A stretch of 64,000 bases of DNA from an uncultured Bacilli bacterium (GTDB lineage Bacteria; Bacillota_I; Bacilli_A; RF39; UBA660): contig CAKPOS010000003.1 of the NCBI GenBank assembly GCA_934176955.1, positions 1-64,000 on the forward strand, read 5' to 3'. Both the position numbers and the translations under genes were made by a program. Below are positions 1-9,910 of this stretch, piece by piece. The notes beneath the pieces were generated by a model that saw nothing but the letters and a program-made list of their open reading frames with translations, ran no database searches and had not been told where the DNA came from. Position 1 is the first letter of the stretch, and the number at the start of each line of letters is the position of its first letter.

Positions 1-2
1 TT

Positions 3-80
3 GAAGGATTCAGAAATGAGGAAGAATTCGGCTACATGGCAGGATATGAACCGTGGGAGAAATTAATTTTTGACAGATAA
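3..80 (+). CDS. C-terminal end of a gene cut by the window edge
   Basis: An open frame runs from the window edge to a TAA at 78-80 and encodes about 25 residues ending in GYEPWEKLIFDR. The residue choice and the higher G+C than the following DNA look like real coding sequence rather than chance. The family cannot be recognised from this short tail. There is no start in the window. Confidence 0.4.
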   Translation, partial: EGFRNEEEFGYMAGYEPWEKLIFDR

Positions 81-430
81 GTTTTTTGAAAACTGTCGTT
101 TGGTAAAATCTATTCCATTTTTAAAAGCCTTGCGATAAAATATGTTCTGTGAGTCCATAGTTTTGTTAAAACACTGCAAACCCTTATAAAATAGGATTTT
201 TGATTTCTTGTAAAATTATCAGGTAATACATGAAGAAGAAATCTTCTGATGAATTCTTTACAAGAAATAGTTATAAGTTTTATTTTTTAATAAAGAGAAA
301 AAATATATCTTTTCATTTCACAGATTTTATGTATACCAATTTAACACTTTTTAAGTATTTTTTGTTTAAAGCTAAAGACTTTTTGTCAGAAATTTGGTAC
401 AATACCAATCAAAGAAGAGGTGATTATATA
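81..430. other. AT-rich intergenic region with a 12-bp inverted repeat
   Basis: No convincing gene lies here. Arms ATTTCTTGTAAA (203-214) and TTTACAAGAAAT (257-268) are perfect reverse complements and could form a stem. A possible -10 hexamer (TACAAT, 398-403) sits 27 bases before the ankyrin gene start. An upstream in-frame ATG at 230 exists, but it lacks a ribosome-binding site and its translation is of low complexity. Confidence 0.4.
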
Positions 431-1768
431 ATGCTTACTAAATTAAATGAAACTGTAGAAAATTTTTTCCAATTAACAGGGAAAGATTTTAATTATGAGG
501 AAATTCAAAAAAATTTTGATTTTGATGGTAAAGATGAAAATGAATATGGAAATTTATTACACGCTGCTCTTCATCAACATTTTGATGAGGAAAAGGTTTT
601 GAAATTTATTAAATTACTTTTAGAAAATGGATATGACGTAAATTATAAAGGAAAGAGTACAGGGTACAATTTTATTCAATTGATGTTATACGGTTATACA
701 GATGATGAGGGAGAGGATTATTCCTATTCTCAAGAATTCATTTTAAAATTAATTTCACTTGCTAAAAAATATAATTTAGATGTGAATACTAAGGATAATG
801 ATGGGGATAGCATAGTTCATACTGCAATTGCCAGTGAAGTATATGAAGGAGAAATTATTCCCATATTAGATGCTTTAGGGGAAAAATTTGATCTTCAGTG
901 TAAAGATAATAAGGGAAATAATTTAAAAAGTGCTTTTGATTTATATAAATCTTTAGCAAAAGAGGAAAATTTAAATTGGTATAGTAGATTAGAAAGAGAA
1001 GAAAAGGCACTAAAAAATAGATTAAAAGTTACTCAAAAAAGTACATTATTGCCCCCTCAAGAAAAAAATACTCAAATCTTGGTAGAAAATCAAAAAAAAT
1101 CGGGAAGTGTATTAGAAAAAGATAGTTCTATAGAAGAAATAGGAATTAGCAAAAGTTTAGTAGAAGAAAACAAAATAAGCAAAAATTCTATGGAAGAAAC
1201 AGGACTTAGCGAAAGCTTGGTAGAAGACAAAATAAACAAAAGTTATAGGAAAGAAAAACAAGAATTTGATAAAAGTACCTTAGAGAAGAAGAAAGGAGTT
1301 GTTCAATATATTGAGGAAGAATGTACGCAAGAAAATTTAACTCATGAAATAAAAACAGAATTGACTCTTGCCAATGGAATAATTTTTATTCAAAAAATCA
1401 ATCAATTAAATGATAATCAAGCGAAAAAAGAACTCTTATTATTGTTGAAAAAATTAGATAATCAATTGTCTACAATAATTGAAATAGTAAAAGAACAAGA
1501 AGAATTAATGAAAGAAATATCAAAATCATCTGATGAGATAAATTATCATAATTTAACCCTTAAAGAATTAAATTCTCTTCTAGAACAAAATAAGGAATTT
1601 CTTTTAAAAAATAGGGAATCTATTTTAGAGAGAAAACAAAAAAAATTAGAAATTTGTATCCAAGAAATATTGGATTTAGAACAAATGGAAATTTTTGAAG
1701 ATGAGGAATTATGGAATGTTATTTTGGATACAGCATTGAGAAAAAATAGAATAAAAAAGAAAAAATAA
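431..1768 (+). CDS. Ankyrin-repeat protein with coiled-coil C-terminal half
   Basis: Protein of 445 residues. The start at 431 is chosen because AAGAGGTGA lies just upstream, although the frame is open back to 230. Residues about 35-160 carry ankyrin-type repeats (GNLLHAALHQ..., LLLENGYDVN, DGDSIVHTAI), which normally bind protein partners. Residues about 200-280 contain imperfect short repeats built on E-ISKSLVEENKIS. The rest, about 300-445, is charged heptad-like sequence suggesting coiled coil. There is no signal peptide or membrane segment, so it is likely cytoplasmic. It lies 22 bp upstream of the large gene at 1791 and is probably co-transcribed with it. Its function is unknown; the pairing suggests a partner, targeting or antidote role (inference). 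Confidence 0.7.
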   Translation: MLTKLNETVENFFQLTGKDFNYEEIQKNFDFDGKDENEYGNLLHAALHQHFDEEKVLKFIKLLLENGYDVNYKGKSTGYNFIQLMLYGYTDDEGEDYSYSQEFILKLISLAKKYNLDVNTKDNDGDSIVHTAIASEVYEGEIIPILDALGEKFDLQCKDNKGNNLKSAFDLYKSLAKEENLNWYSRLEREEKALKNRLKVTQKSTLLPPQEKNTQILVENQKKSGSVLEKDSSIEEIGISKSLVEENKISKNSMEETGLSESLVEDKINKSYRKEKQEFDKSTLEKKKGVVQYIEEECTQENLTHEIKTELTLANGIIFIQKINQLNDNQAKKELLLLLKKLDNQLSTIIEIVKEQEELMKEISKSSDEINYHNLTLKELNSLLEQNKEFLLKNRESILERKQKKLEICIQEILDLEQMEIFEDEELWNVILDTALRKNRIKKKK

Positions 1769-1790
1769 GATTTAAGTTGGGGGATTTAAG

Positions 1791-4700
1791 ATGAATGAAG
1801 AATTATTAGAAAAAGATTGGCTTGAAATAAATTTTTTTACGTTACTGCATTCAAAAAAAGAAAATATTAATGAACTGTATGAAAAAAAATTAAAAAGAAT
1901 TGTACAAGAAAAGCCAAAATTATCTTCTAGTAATATAAGAATGATACTTTTAGATATTTTAGAGTATAAAAAATTGAGAAATTTTTTATCTATAACCAAA
2001 GAAGATAGAGAATTTATTGGACAGTATTTTGATAAAATCTATAATCTTTATAGAGATAAAATTACAGGGGAAGAATTAGTAACTTTATGTACAAATATTA
2101 ATGATAAAAAATTGTGTGAAAAAATAATAAGAGAAAATTACAAAAAGATTAGGTTAGAAATGAGAAAAACATTATATGTTCCACTAGAAGAAATAAGTGA
2201 ATTAGATAGTATTTGGGAAATAAATGAATTAAGAGTAAAGCCAAAATGTAACAGAAAATATAAGGCGTCGATTATTAATACTAATTCTAGTGTATTTCAT
2301 TTATTTTATCGATATTTTGAAGCTGATATTAAGATTTTTATTAACAATAATATAGAAAAATATTCTATGTGGAAGTTAAATGTTGAAAATCTTTATCACC
2401 TATTAGAATGGAAAATTAAAAATAATCATTTAAATAAAGTCCAAAAAATAGTAGAAATTTTAAGTAGTCGAGATTTTCAGTCCATTGATATTGTTTCAAG
2501 TCTTTCTAATATGGATTGGTTTAATATATTAAAAAATGAGAAATTATTAAAAATATTGTTGTATGAAAATATTGAATTAGCAAATTATTGTGATAATAAA
2601 AAAGTGATATTTCAAGATTTTTTTTTGAAATTATTAATTAGTAATACTAGAATTAATAGAATGAATATAGAAAAGATAAAATTAAGAGGAAATGAGTCAA
2701 TATATAGTTTTAAATTTTTAATGGCAATAAATTTGTTAGCAAAGGAAAATTATAATGATAATAAAAGTAATGATTTATTTCTCATTTGTTTTAAAATTTT
2801 TCTAAAAGAATTTTTAAAACATTATAAAGATATATTAACAAATGATGATATAGTATATTTAGTAAGAATATTTAGGAGAGGTATTCAACGAAAAAGTATT
2901 TATAAGATATTTTTGATAAATAATAGGAAAAATTTAATTTATAATTACAAGTCTGATAGATTGTTGAAAGATACATCAAAAATTTCTATTGAAGATTTAA
3001 AGAATTATAACGCTAAACAATATAATAGTATAAAGAAAATATTTCAAGAGAAAGTAAATAAAGATAAATTAGTGGTTATGTTCTTTTCTAAATTGGTCAA
3101 TGATGAATATGATCAGTATATTTTAATTTCACTTAATTTATTGAATTATGAAGTAACAAGGAAATTAGTATATTACGATATTGATAATTTAGAGGGGATA
3201 ACTGAATATTTAAAAGGTAAATCATTTGAGTTTATAGAAGCTTTTAAAACTTTTGTTTTAGAAACAACAAATACTGATGAAATATTAAAAGATTATTCCT
3301 GTAAGGCATATTTATCTGCGTTTGAAAAAATATTTTTGTCTGGACAAAAACCAACTTTAAATAAAATGAATAAAATAATAAAGTCTATAAAAAATTTACT
3401 TGTTCCCTATAATGCAGATATAGAAGAAAATTTAAAATTACTTGATAATGTTGTTAAAGGAGAACCTTTTTTGGAAAAAATTAATGGAATAAAGCTATAT
3501 GAGATTTATCGAAAAAGAATTAAATCATCTATTCCCAATAATTATGGTAAATATGGGGATTTAGATTATGGTTTAGTTTCCTTACATGATAAAAGAATTA
3601 TTTCGAATGGTATAGGTAAATATCTATTGTCAGATAATAAAAAAGCATCTAGTTGTTTAACACCTAATGGTAAAGCAAAGACTTGTCTTGAACATGGGGC
3701 AATAAATCCTAATGGAAGGTTTTTTAAAATAGAAAAAAATAATGAGATTGTTGCTTATAGTTGGGTATGGAGACGTGGAGATATCCTATGCTTTGATAAT
3801 ATAGAATTAACAGAAGAAATCAAAAGTATAAGAGATTTTGAAAGAGTAATATATGAAATTTATTTACATGCAGCAAAAGAAATCGTAGAAAAGACGAGAA
3901 ATGAGATGAATGGGGGAATAAAGTTAGTACTGATTGGTAGAAATGCTATTGATGTAAAAAATCAATATATAGATAATTTACAAAGTTTAAATGAACTAAC
4001 GGATGAAAAAATTGTGCCATTTAGTAAAAAAGAATTGTATTTAAAAGATTCTGAACATAAAGTTATATTATTTGGAGAATATAATGATAAATTAGATACA
4101 ACAGATGTAGAACCAATTTATTTATATGAACGATTAAAAGTCAAGAAATTTGATGAATTAGATAAATACCAATTAAAAATTCAAATCAATTCTATATATT
4201 ATGATTATTGCCTTCAAAATAATGTGAAATATGTAGAAATAGAGAATAGATATAATAATGGATATATAGGAGAAGATTGGTTTATCGGATATAAAGATAA
4301 TGGTAGATATGATTTTTATTATGCTGATAATGATAAAAGACTTTTTTATGAAGCAAAGCGTTATATTAAAAATATAGAAGATAAGAAACCAAATATTTAT
4401 ATTCCAAGTGATAAGAAAGAAAAAATATTAAACATGGAAAATATTAGTATTGATATTGATAAAATAGAAAATTATTTAAAAGAGTTAAATTATCATGATT
4501 ATAAAATACCAAATACTTATTTTTCCCATACAACGAAGTCTATTCAAACATTAAACAGTATTTTTGAAGATGGAGCAATTACTTCTTCTTACTACGGAAA
4601 TCATGAAGGAGGATCGGGTTCAAATGGAAAGCACTATATTTGTATTGCAAAAGTTGGTTCTCCTGTATATAATTCATATAAGAAAACAGGAACAATTATT

Positions 4701-5000
4701 TTAGATGATAATATGCAAATATTTAATGGCGAAGATATTGCTATTCCTAACAATTTGATAGGTGATTTTCAATATACAAGCTATCCTATTAGAATGACAG
4801 GAACTGAGGGAGAATATCAAGTAAAGAATATAATATCAAGAGAGCATTTTGATAGCTTGTTAGCAACAAAAGGGGATATACTAGGCCTTGCTCAGGTAAT
4901 GCTTTTAAATGAATTGTATGATTTAAATTTGCCAATAGTATTAGAATCAACTATGTCAAAAATAGATACTGCATATGTAAAAAAATATATAAAAATTTAG
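1791..5000 (+). CDS. Very large protein with ADP-ribosyltransferase-like C-terminus
   Basis: Protein of 1,069 residues preceded by a GGGG-type ribosome-binding site (TTGGGGGA). The first 600 residues are helical, Lys/Asn-rich and of unknown family. Residues about 615-700 hold a compact region with CLTPNGKAKTCLEHG and YSWVWRRGDILCFDNIEL, which resembles uncharacterised domains of large plasmid or phage proteins. Residues about 900-1069 open with SHTTKSIQTLNSIFEDGAI, the H-T...L..I...G layout of KptA/DarT/ART-fold enzymes, followed by GKHYICIAKVG and a late glutamate-rich GTEGEYQ. An ADP-ribosyltransferase fold is therefore plausible but unproven. No secretion signal or membrane segment is visible. 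It could be a toxin, an anti-phage effector or a host-directed protein. Confidence 0.55.
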   Translation: MNEELLEKDWLEINFFTLLHSKKENINELYEKKLKRIVQEKPKLSSSNIRMILLDILEYKKLRNFLSITKEDREFIGQYFDKIYNLYRDKITGEELVTLCTNINDKKLCEKIIRENYKKIRLEMRKTLYVPLEEISELDSIWEINELRVKPKCNRKYKASIINTNSSVFHLFYRYFEADIKIFINNNIEKYSMWKLNVENLYHLLEWKIKNNHLNKVQKIVEILSSRDFQSIDIVSSLSNMDWFNILKNEKLLKILLYENIELANYCDNKKVIFQDFFLKLLISNTRINRMNIEKIKLRGNESIYSFKFLMAINLLAKENYNDNKSNDLFLICFKIFLKEFLKHYKDILTNDDIVYLVRIFRRGIQRKSIYKIFLINNRKNLIYNYKSDRLLKDTSKISIEDLKNYNAKQYNSIKKIFQEKVNKDKLVVMFFSKLVNDEYDQYILISLNLLNYEVTRKLVYYDIDNLEGITEYLKGKSFEFIEAFKTFVLETTNTDEILKDYSCKAYLSAFEKIFLSGQKPTLNKMNKIIKSIKNLLVPYNADIEENLKLLDNVVKGEPFLEKINGIKLYEIYRKRIKSSIPNNYGKYGDLDYGLVSLHDKRIISNGIGKYLLSDNKKASSCLTPNGKAKTCLEHGAINPNGRFFKIEKNNEIVAYSWVWRRGDILCFDNIELTEEIKSIRDFERVIYEIYLHAAKEIVEKTRNEMNGGIKLVLIGRNAIDVKNQYIDNLQSLNELTDEKIVPFSKKELYLKDSEHKVILFGEYNDKLDTTDVEPIYLYERLKVKKFDELDKYQLKIQINSIYYDYCLQNNVKYVEIENRYNNGYIGEDWFIGYKDNGRYDFYYADNDKRLFYEAKRYIKNIEDKKPNIYIPSDKKEKILNMENISIDIDKIENYLKELNYHDYKIPNTYFSHTTKSIQTLNSIFEDGAITSSYYGNHEGGSGSNGKHYICIAKVGSPVYNSYKKTGTIILDDNMQIFNGEDIAIPNNLIGDFQYTSYPIRMTGTEGEYQVKNIISREHFDSLLATKGDILGLAQVMLLNELYDLNLPIVLESTMSKIDTAYVKKYIKI

Positions 5001-5036
5001 AAGTATCTATTGATTGAAGATAAATTTTCCTTATGA

Positions 5037-5255
5037 ATGGTTGATGGAATATTTCAAGATATTTATAGATGGGCTAGAGATATTGTGATTTGTAATATAG
5101 CCCAAAAAATAAAATTATCAGAAAAAGAAAAACAAAATATGATTGATAATACTATTTTAATTATAAAAATAAAATATGGTATGAAATTAATAGATTTCGC
5201 GAAAATAGAATTTGAAAAAATAATTCCTTTTTTATATTACAAAACTGTAAGGTAA
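5037..5255 (+). pseudogene. Fic-like protein remnant
   Basis: A 72-codon frame without a recognisable ribosome-binding site. Its start, IFQDIYRWARDI, resembles the Fic-family signature around FQDIY-WAG-IR. The normal upstream helix and the catalytic HPFxxGNGR motif are both absent. A stop codon sits immediately upstream in the same frame. The best reading is a decayed fragment of a Fic/Doc toxin gene left beside the large gene at 1791. It could also be a chance frame. Confidence 0.35.
5237..5250. promoter_or_regulatory. Candidate operator upstream of the bceR-like gene
   Basis: TTACAAAACTGTAA is an interrupted palindrome (TTACA-N4-TGTAA). It lies 56 bp before the regulator start and just upstream of a -10 hexamer TATAAT (5274-5279). 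A very similar sequence precedes the ABC transporter at 6986-7000. The repetition before both units suggests a binding site for the response regulator and hence autoregulation (inference). Confidence 0.5.
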
Positions 5256-5305
5256 GATCTACCTTATTCGTGGTATAATAATTTATAAGAAATGTGGTGA
5301 AATAG

Positions 5306-5968
5306 ATGAAGAAAGTTATGATTATTGAAGATGATAATGCAATATGTAACGAGTTATCAGAACTTTTAGAAAATAATAATTATAAACCTATTATTTTAAG
5401 AAACTTTAAAAATTCCTTAAATGAAATAATTGAATTTTCACCAGATTTAATATTACTAGATATAAACATCCCTTATATAAATGGCGAAAAATTATTACAA
5501 GATCTAAGAAAAACATCTAATATTCCTGTAATAATGGTAACTAGTAGAAATTCTGAAATTGATGAGGCATTATCTATTTCTTATGGAGCAGATGATTATA
5601 TAACTAAACCATATAATCCTAATATACTTCTTCTAAGAATTGGGGCAGTATTAAAAAGAACAAATGCAAAATCAAATGTTCTTTCATATAAAGATTTAAA
5701 AATAAATGTCCAAAAAGGAATTATAAAAAAAGAAGATGTAGAAATTATTTTAACTAAAAATGAGATGATAATATTTTGTTTTTTACTTAATCATCAAAAT
5801 AAAATTGTTACTAGGGATGAACTGATGACAGATTTATGGAACAATGATGAGTTTATCAATGATAATGCTCTAACTGTAAATATAAGTAGATTAAGAGCAA
5901 AATTAAAAAGTGTTGGCTATGAAAATGCAATAGATACTAGAAAAGGAATGGGTTATATTTTATTATGA
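5306..5968 (+). CDS. OmpR/BceR-type response regulator
   Basis: Protein of 220 residues with an N-terminal receiver and a C-terminal winged helix. The receiver shows the acidic pocket IIEDD, phosphoacceptor Asp52 in LLDINIPYING, and the conserved Lys in DDYITKPYNP. The DNA-binding part shows LTKNEMIIFCFLL and RLRAKLKSVG. Length and layout match BceR/VraR-like regulators. It overlaps the kinase start by four bases (ATGA), so the two are translationally coupled. Expected role: activate the adjacent ABC transporter when cell-wall antibiotics are sensed. Confidence 0.9.
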   Translation: MKKVMIIEDDNAICNELSELLENNNYKPIILRNFKNSLNEIIEFSPDLILLDINIPYINGEKLLQDLRKTSNIPVIMVTSRNSEIDEALSISYGADDYITKPYNPNILLLRIGAVLKRTNAKSNVLSYKDLKINVQKGIIKKEDVEIILTKNEMIIFCFLLNHQNKIVTRDELMTDLWNNDEFINDNALTVNISRLRAKLKSVGYENAIDTRKGMGYILL

Positions 5969-6984
5969 AATTTGGTAGATATTTAAAAGATAAACTTTAT
6001 GCACTTCTTCTATCACTAATTAGTATTGGTATCATATTGCTTATATTCTTTGCTTTCAAAATTGATAATGGTGTAATAATTGCCACAATATTTGTATTAA
6101 TCATTTGGAGTTTATCGCTTTTATTAATTGATTATTTAAGAAAGAAAAAATTTTATACAGAATTAATTTCTAATATTGAGGCATTAGATAAAGGTTATTT
6201 AGTATTAGAAACTCTTGATAAACCAGTATTTTATGAAGGCGAATTATTGTATCAAGCACTCTATGAAATTAATAAATCAATGAGTGAAAATGTTAATAGA
6301 ATAGAAGAACAATGGGATGACTTTAAAAACTATATAGAAATGTGGATCCATGAAGTAAAAATTCCGTTAGCAACTTTAATATTGATTAGTAATAATCATA
6401 AAGATAAATTTGATAAAAAGACAAAATCACAACTAAAACGATTAGAGGATTATGTAGAGCAAGTATTATATTATGTAAGAAGTGAGAATGCAGAAAAAGA
6501 TTACTTGATAAAAGATACAGAATTATCAAAAGTAATAAAAAATGTAGGTCTTAAAAACATGGTTGACCTACTAGAAAATAAAGTTGATTATAATGTTGAA
6601 AATGTTAATGTTAAAGTCTTAACCGATTCTAAATGGTTAGAATTTATATTAGGTCAAATTATTAATAATTGTATTAAATATAAAAGAGATATTAATAATT
6701 CTTACATCAAAATATCTGTAAGAGATGAAAAATATAAAACTACACTTATAATTGAAGATAATGGCATAGGAATAAAAGCTTCTGATTTAAAGCAAGTATT
6801 TGATAAGTCCTTTACAGGAGAAAATGGAAGAAATACAAGTAAATCAACTGGTATGGGATTATTTATTGCTAAAAATATGTGTAGTAAACTAGGGCATAAA
6901 ATAAATATTGAATCAAAAGCAAATGAATATACACGAGTATATATAACATTTGCAAAAGACAAATATTACGAAGTTTTAAAGTAA
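5965..6984 (+). CDS. BceS-type intramembrane-sensing histidine kinase
   Basis: Protein of 339 residues. Two membrane helices at about 11-33 and 37-57 are separated by only a few residues, so there is no extracellular sensor domain; this is the hallmark of BceS kinases, which read the state of their partner ABC transporter. The phosphoacceptor is His129 in MWIHEVKIPLATL. The ATPase part shows the N box (QIINNCIKYK), the G1 box (EDNGIG) and the G2 box (STGMGLFIAKN). It is coupled to the regulator upstream. Confidence 0.9.
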   Translation: MKFGRYLKDKLYALLLSLISIGIILLIFFAFKIDNGVIIATIFVLIIWSLSLLLIDYLRKKKFYTELISNIEALDKGYLVLETLDKPVFYEGELLYQALYEINKSMSENVNRIEEQWDDFKNYIEMWIHEVKIPLATLILISNNHKDKFDKKTKSQLKRLEDYVEQVLYYVRSENAEKDYLIKDTELSKVIKNVGLKNMVDLLENKVDYNVENVNVKVLTDSKWLEFILGQIINNCIKYKRDINNSYIKISVRDEKYKTTLIIEDNGIGIKASDLKQVFDKSFTGENGRNTSKSTGMGLFIAKNMCSKLGHKINIESKANEYTRVYITFAKDKYYEVLK

Positions 6985-7014
6985 TATTACAAAATTGTAA
7001 TGTTTTGTAATATT
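6983..7014. promoter_or_regulatory. Perfect 12-bp inverted repeat operator before bceAB
   Basis: AATATTACAAAA (6983-6994) and TTTTGTAATATT (7003-7014) are exact reverse complements around an 8-base spacer that itself contains TTGTAA. The region overlaps the kinase stop codon and precedes the ATPase gene by 58 bp. It shares the TTACAAAA-TGTAA motif with 5237-5250. It is a likely response-regulator site controlling the transporter. Confidence 0.6.
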
Positions 7015-7071
7015 GAACGAACGACAAAATAATATTTTTAATTTATTATTATTTATGGAAGGAGAAATTAT

Positions 7072-7839
7072 ATGGAAAATATTTTAAAAGTTGACAAAAT
7101 TGAAAAATACTATGGTAGTCGTTCATCTTTAACAAAGGCGATTGATAATTTATCATTTGAAGTTGATAAAGGCGAATTTGTTGCTATCATGGGAGCATCT
7201 GGATCAGGTAAAACTACTCTTTTAAATGTTATTTCTACTATTGATAGAGTAACATCTGGGCATATCTATGTTGGTGGTGAAGATATAACAAAATTAAAAG
7301 GAAACCAACTTAATAAATTTAGAAGAGAAGAATTGGGATTTATCTTTCAGGATTTTAACTTGTTAGATACTTTAACTGCCTATGAAAATATTGCACTTGC
7401 TCTATCTATTCAAAATGCTAATGTATCAGAAATTGAAGAAAAGATAAAGAAAGTTGCTGATGAATTAGATATTAAAGATATCTTAAAGAAATATCCCTAT
7501 CAAATGAGTGGAGGACAAAAACAAAGAGTTGCATCTGCTAGAGCAATTATTACCGATCCAAAGTTAATACTTGCAGATGAGCCAACAGGAGCATTAGATT
7601 CTAAATCTGCTAAAATGTTACTTGAAAAATTTAATCATTTAAACGAAGAACTTTCAGCAACAATTCTTATGGTAACTCATGATGCTTTTACTGCCTCTTA
7701 TGCACAAAGAGTGATCTTTATCAAAGATGGTAAAATTTTTAAAGAGATTCATAAAGGTAATGATTCTAGGAAAGAATTTTTTGATAAGATTATTGATGTA
7801 GTAACATTACTTGGTGGCGATTTGAATGATGCTTTGTAA
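7072..7839 (+). CDS. BceA-like ABC transporter ATPase
   Basis: Protein of 255 residues with a strong ribosome-binding site (GGAAGGAGA). Walker A is GASGSGKTT at 41-49. The Q-loop (FIFQDFNLLD), signature (MSGGQKQR) and Walker B/D-loop (LILADEPTGALDS) are all present, as in the MacB/LolD/BceA clade. It energises the FtsX-type permease downstream, whose start lies inside its last codons. Role: removal or protection against bacitracin-like peptides acting on lipid II cycle intermediates (family knowledge). Confidence 0.9.
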   Translation: MENILKVDKIEKYYGSRSSLTKAIDNLSFEVDKGEFVAIMGASGSGKTTLLNVISTIDRVTSGHIYVGGEDITKLKGNQLNKFRREELGFIFQDFNLLDTLTAYENIALALSIQNANVSEIEEKIKKVADELDIKDILKKYPYQMSGGQKQRVASARAIITDPKLILADEPTGALDSKSAKMLLEKFNHLNEELSATILMVTHDAFTASYAQRVIFIKDGKIFKEIHKGNDSRKEFFDKIIDVVTLLGGDLNDAL

Positions 7840-9904
7840 ATTATCAATAAAAAACATTAAGAAAAGTATGAAAGACTATGCCATCTACTTTTTTACTTTA
7901 ATTCTTGGTGTAGCAATATTTTATGTATTTAATGCACTTGGCTCACAAACAGTAATGTTAGATGTATCATCATCTACTGAAGAATTAATTGAACTTATGA
8001 TGACAATGTTATCTGGAGTTAGTGTATTTGTGTCATTTATACTAGGATTTTTAATTATATATGCTTCAAGATTTTTAATAAAAAGAAGAAACAAAGAATT
8101 TGGTATTTATTTAACTCTTGGGATGAGTAAAAGAAAAATATCTATGATTCTATTCTTTGAAACACTATTTATTGGAATTATCTCATTAGCAGTAGGTCTT
8201 GGAATAGGGATTATTCTATCCCAATTAATGAGTTTAGTAGTTGCTAATATGTTTGAAGCAAATCTTACAAAATTCGCATTTGTATTTTCTAAAGCATCTT
8301 GTATTAAAACTATAATTTACTTTGGAATTATGTACTTACTTGTAATGATTTTTAATACTTATAGTGTAAGCAAATGTAAGTTAATAGATTTATTAAATGG
8401 TGCAAAAAAAAGTGAAAAAATTAAACTTAAAAATCCAATTTTATGTATAATTATTTTTATTATTTCATGCTTAGTTTTGGGTAAAGCATATCACATGGTA
8501 ACAGTTGAGTTTCTTACTTTACAAGATGTTAAAGATATATTAAAACCAATAGTAATGGGAGCAGTATCAACATTCTTTATTTTTTGGTCTTTATCAGGAC
8601 TTATTTTAAGAATTGCTATGAGTATAAAGAAATTTTATTATAAAGGATTAAATAGTTTTACTTTAAGACAGTTTAGTAGCAAAATCAATACAACAGTTTT
8701 TTCAACAACAATTATTTGTTTAATGTTATTTATTACAATATGTTTATTATCTGCTTGTCTAACAATGAAAAATTCAATGAATGCTAACATAAGAGAACTA
8801 GCACCTGCTGACTTTGAATTTACAATTAATATGAACATGGATAAATACTATGATAGTTTTAGAAATTATGGTTATAATGATAATCAAATTAAAAATTCTC
8901 ATTATACTGCATTAGAAATGTTTGATGTATTCAATTATGATATTACTAAAGATATAAAGGAATATATTGAAATTAATACTTATGCAACACCAGACTTAAC
9001 TATGAATCAAACTCTAGGATCGAAACTAGTTGAAGTAAGAACAAGTTTTCCTTTTTTGCAATATGATACAAAAGAATCAATAATGAAAATAAGCGATTAT
9101 AATAAAGTGGCTAGGTTTTATGGAAATGAAGAATATTCTCTTAAAGATGATGAATATATGATAGTTGCAGATTTTAAATCAATGGTTGAAATTAGGAATA
9201 TTGCTTTAAAAAATGGGGAACAAATTAATTTGTTTGGTCATACATTAAAACCAAAATATGATTCTTGCCGAGATGGTTTTCTAGAAATGTCTAGTAATCA
9301 TATTAATACAGGAATTATATTAGTTTCTGATAATGTCATAGATGAAAATTATTTAATTCAAAATCATCTTATAGGTAATTATATTGCTACTGATAAAGAA
9401 GAAATCATAAAAATAGAAGATAATATTAATAAACTAGCAAAAAATCCAAAAGCAAACGATTATTTACTTCCTAGTGGTTCTACTAAGTTATCTATCAAAG
9501 AGGCAACAACTGGATTATCAGCAATGGTAACATTTATTGGGTTATATTTGGGAGTTATCTTTCTAATTAGTAGTGCAGCAATACTTGGATTAAAAGAATT
9601 ATCTGAAAGTAGTGATAATAAACAAAGATTTAGAATGTTAAGAAAAATTGGTACAGATGAAAAGATGATTAATAAAGCATTATTTAGACAAATTGCAATA
9701 TTCTTTATGCTACCATTAATATTGGCTCTAATCCATTCTGCATTTGGAATCATGTTTGCTATGAAAATTTTAGAGGTATTATTTGGTGATGAACAATTAT
9801 CACCATCAATTATAATGACTGCTATATTTATAGTCGTTATATATGGAGGATATTTCTTAATTACTTATTATTGCAGTAAAAATATTATTAAGGAGCGACA
9901 CTAA
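7826..9904 (+). CDS. BceB-like FtsX-domain permease
   Basis: Protein of 692 residues overlapping the ATPase gene by 14 bp. Ten hydrophobic segments follow the BceB layout: four near the N-terminus (about 17-180), a group at about 205-310, a large extracellular domain at about 320-540, and three at the end, with an FtsX domain in each half. The large extracellular loop is the usual ligand-binding and sensing part. Together with the genes from 5306 it forms a complete four-gene resistance module. A dead insertion sequence begins seven bases after the stop codon. Confidence 0.9.
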   Translation: MMLCKLSIKNIKKSMKDYAIYFFTLILGVAIFYVFNALGSQTVMLDVSSSTEELIELMMTMLSGVSVFVSFILGFLIIYASRFLIKRRNKEFGIYLTLGMSKRKISMILFFETLFIGIISLAVGLGIGIILSQLMSLVVANMFEANLTKFAFVFSKASCIKTIIYFGIMYLLVMIFNTYSVSKCKLIDLLNGAKKSEKIKLKNPILCIIIFIISCLVLGKAYHMVTVEFLTLQDVKDILKPIVMGAVSTFFIFWSLSGLILRIAMSIKKFYYKGLNSFTLRQFSSKINTTVFSTTIICLMLFITICLLSACLTMKNSMNANIRELAPADFEFTINMNMDKYYDSFRNYGYNDNQIKNSHYTALEMFDVFNYDITKDIKEYIEINTYATPDLTMNQTLGSKLVEVRTSFPFLQYDTKESIMKISDYNKVARFYGNEEYSLKDDEYMIVADFKSMVEIRNIALKNGEQINLFGHTLKPKYDSCRDGFLEMSSNHINTGIILVSDNVIDENYLIQNHLIGNYIATDKEEIIKIEDNINKLAKNPKANDYLLPSGSTKLSIKEATTGLSAMVTFIGLYLGVIFLISSAAILGLKELSESSDNKQRFRMLRKIGTDEKMINKALFRQIAIFFMLPLILALIHSAFGIMFAMKILEVLFGDEQLSPSIIMTAIFIVVIYGGYFLITYYCSKNIIKERH

Positions 9905-9910
9905 TAGAAT

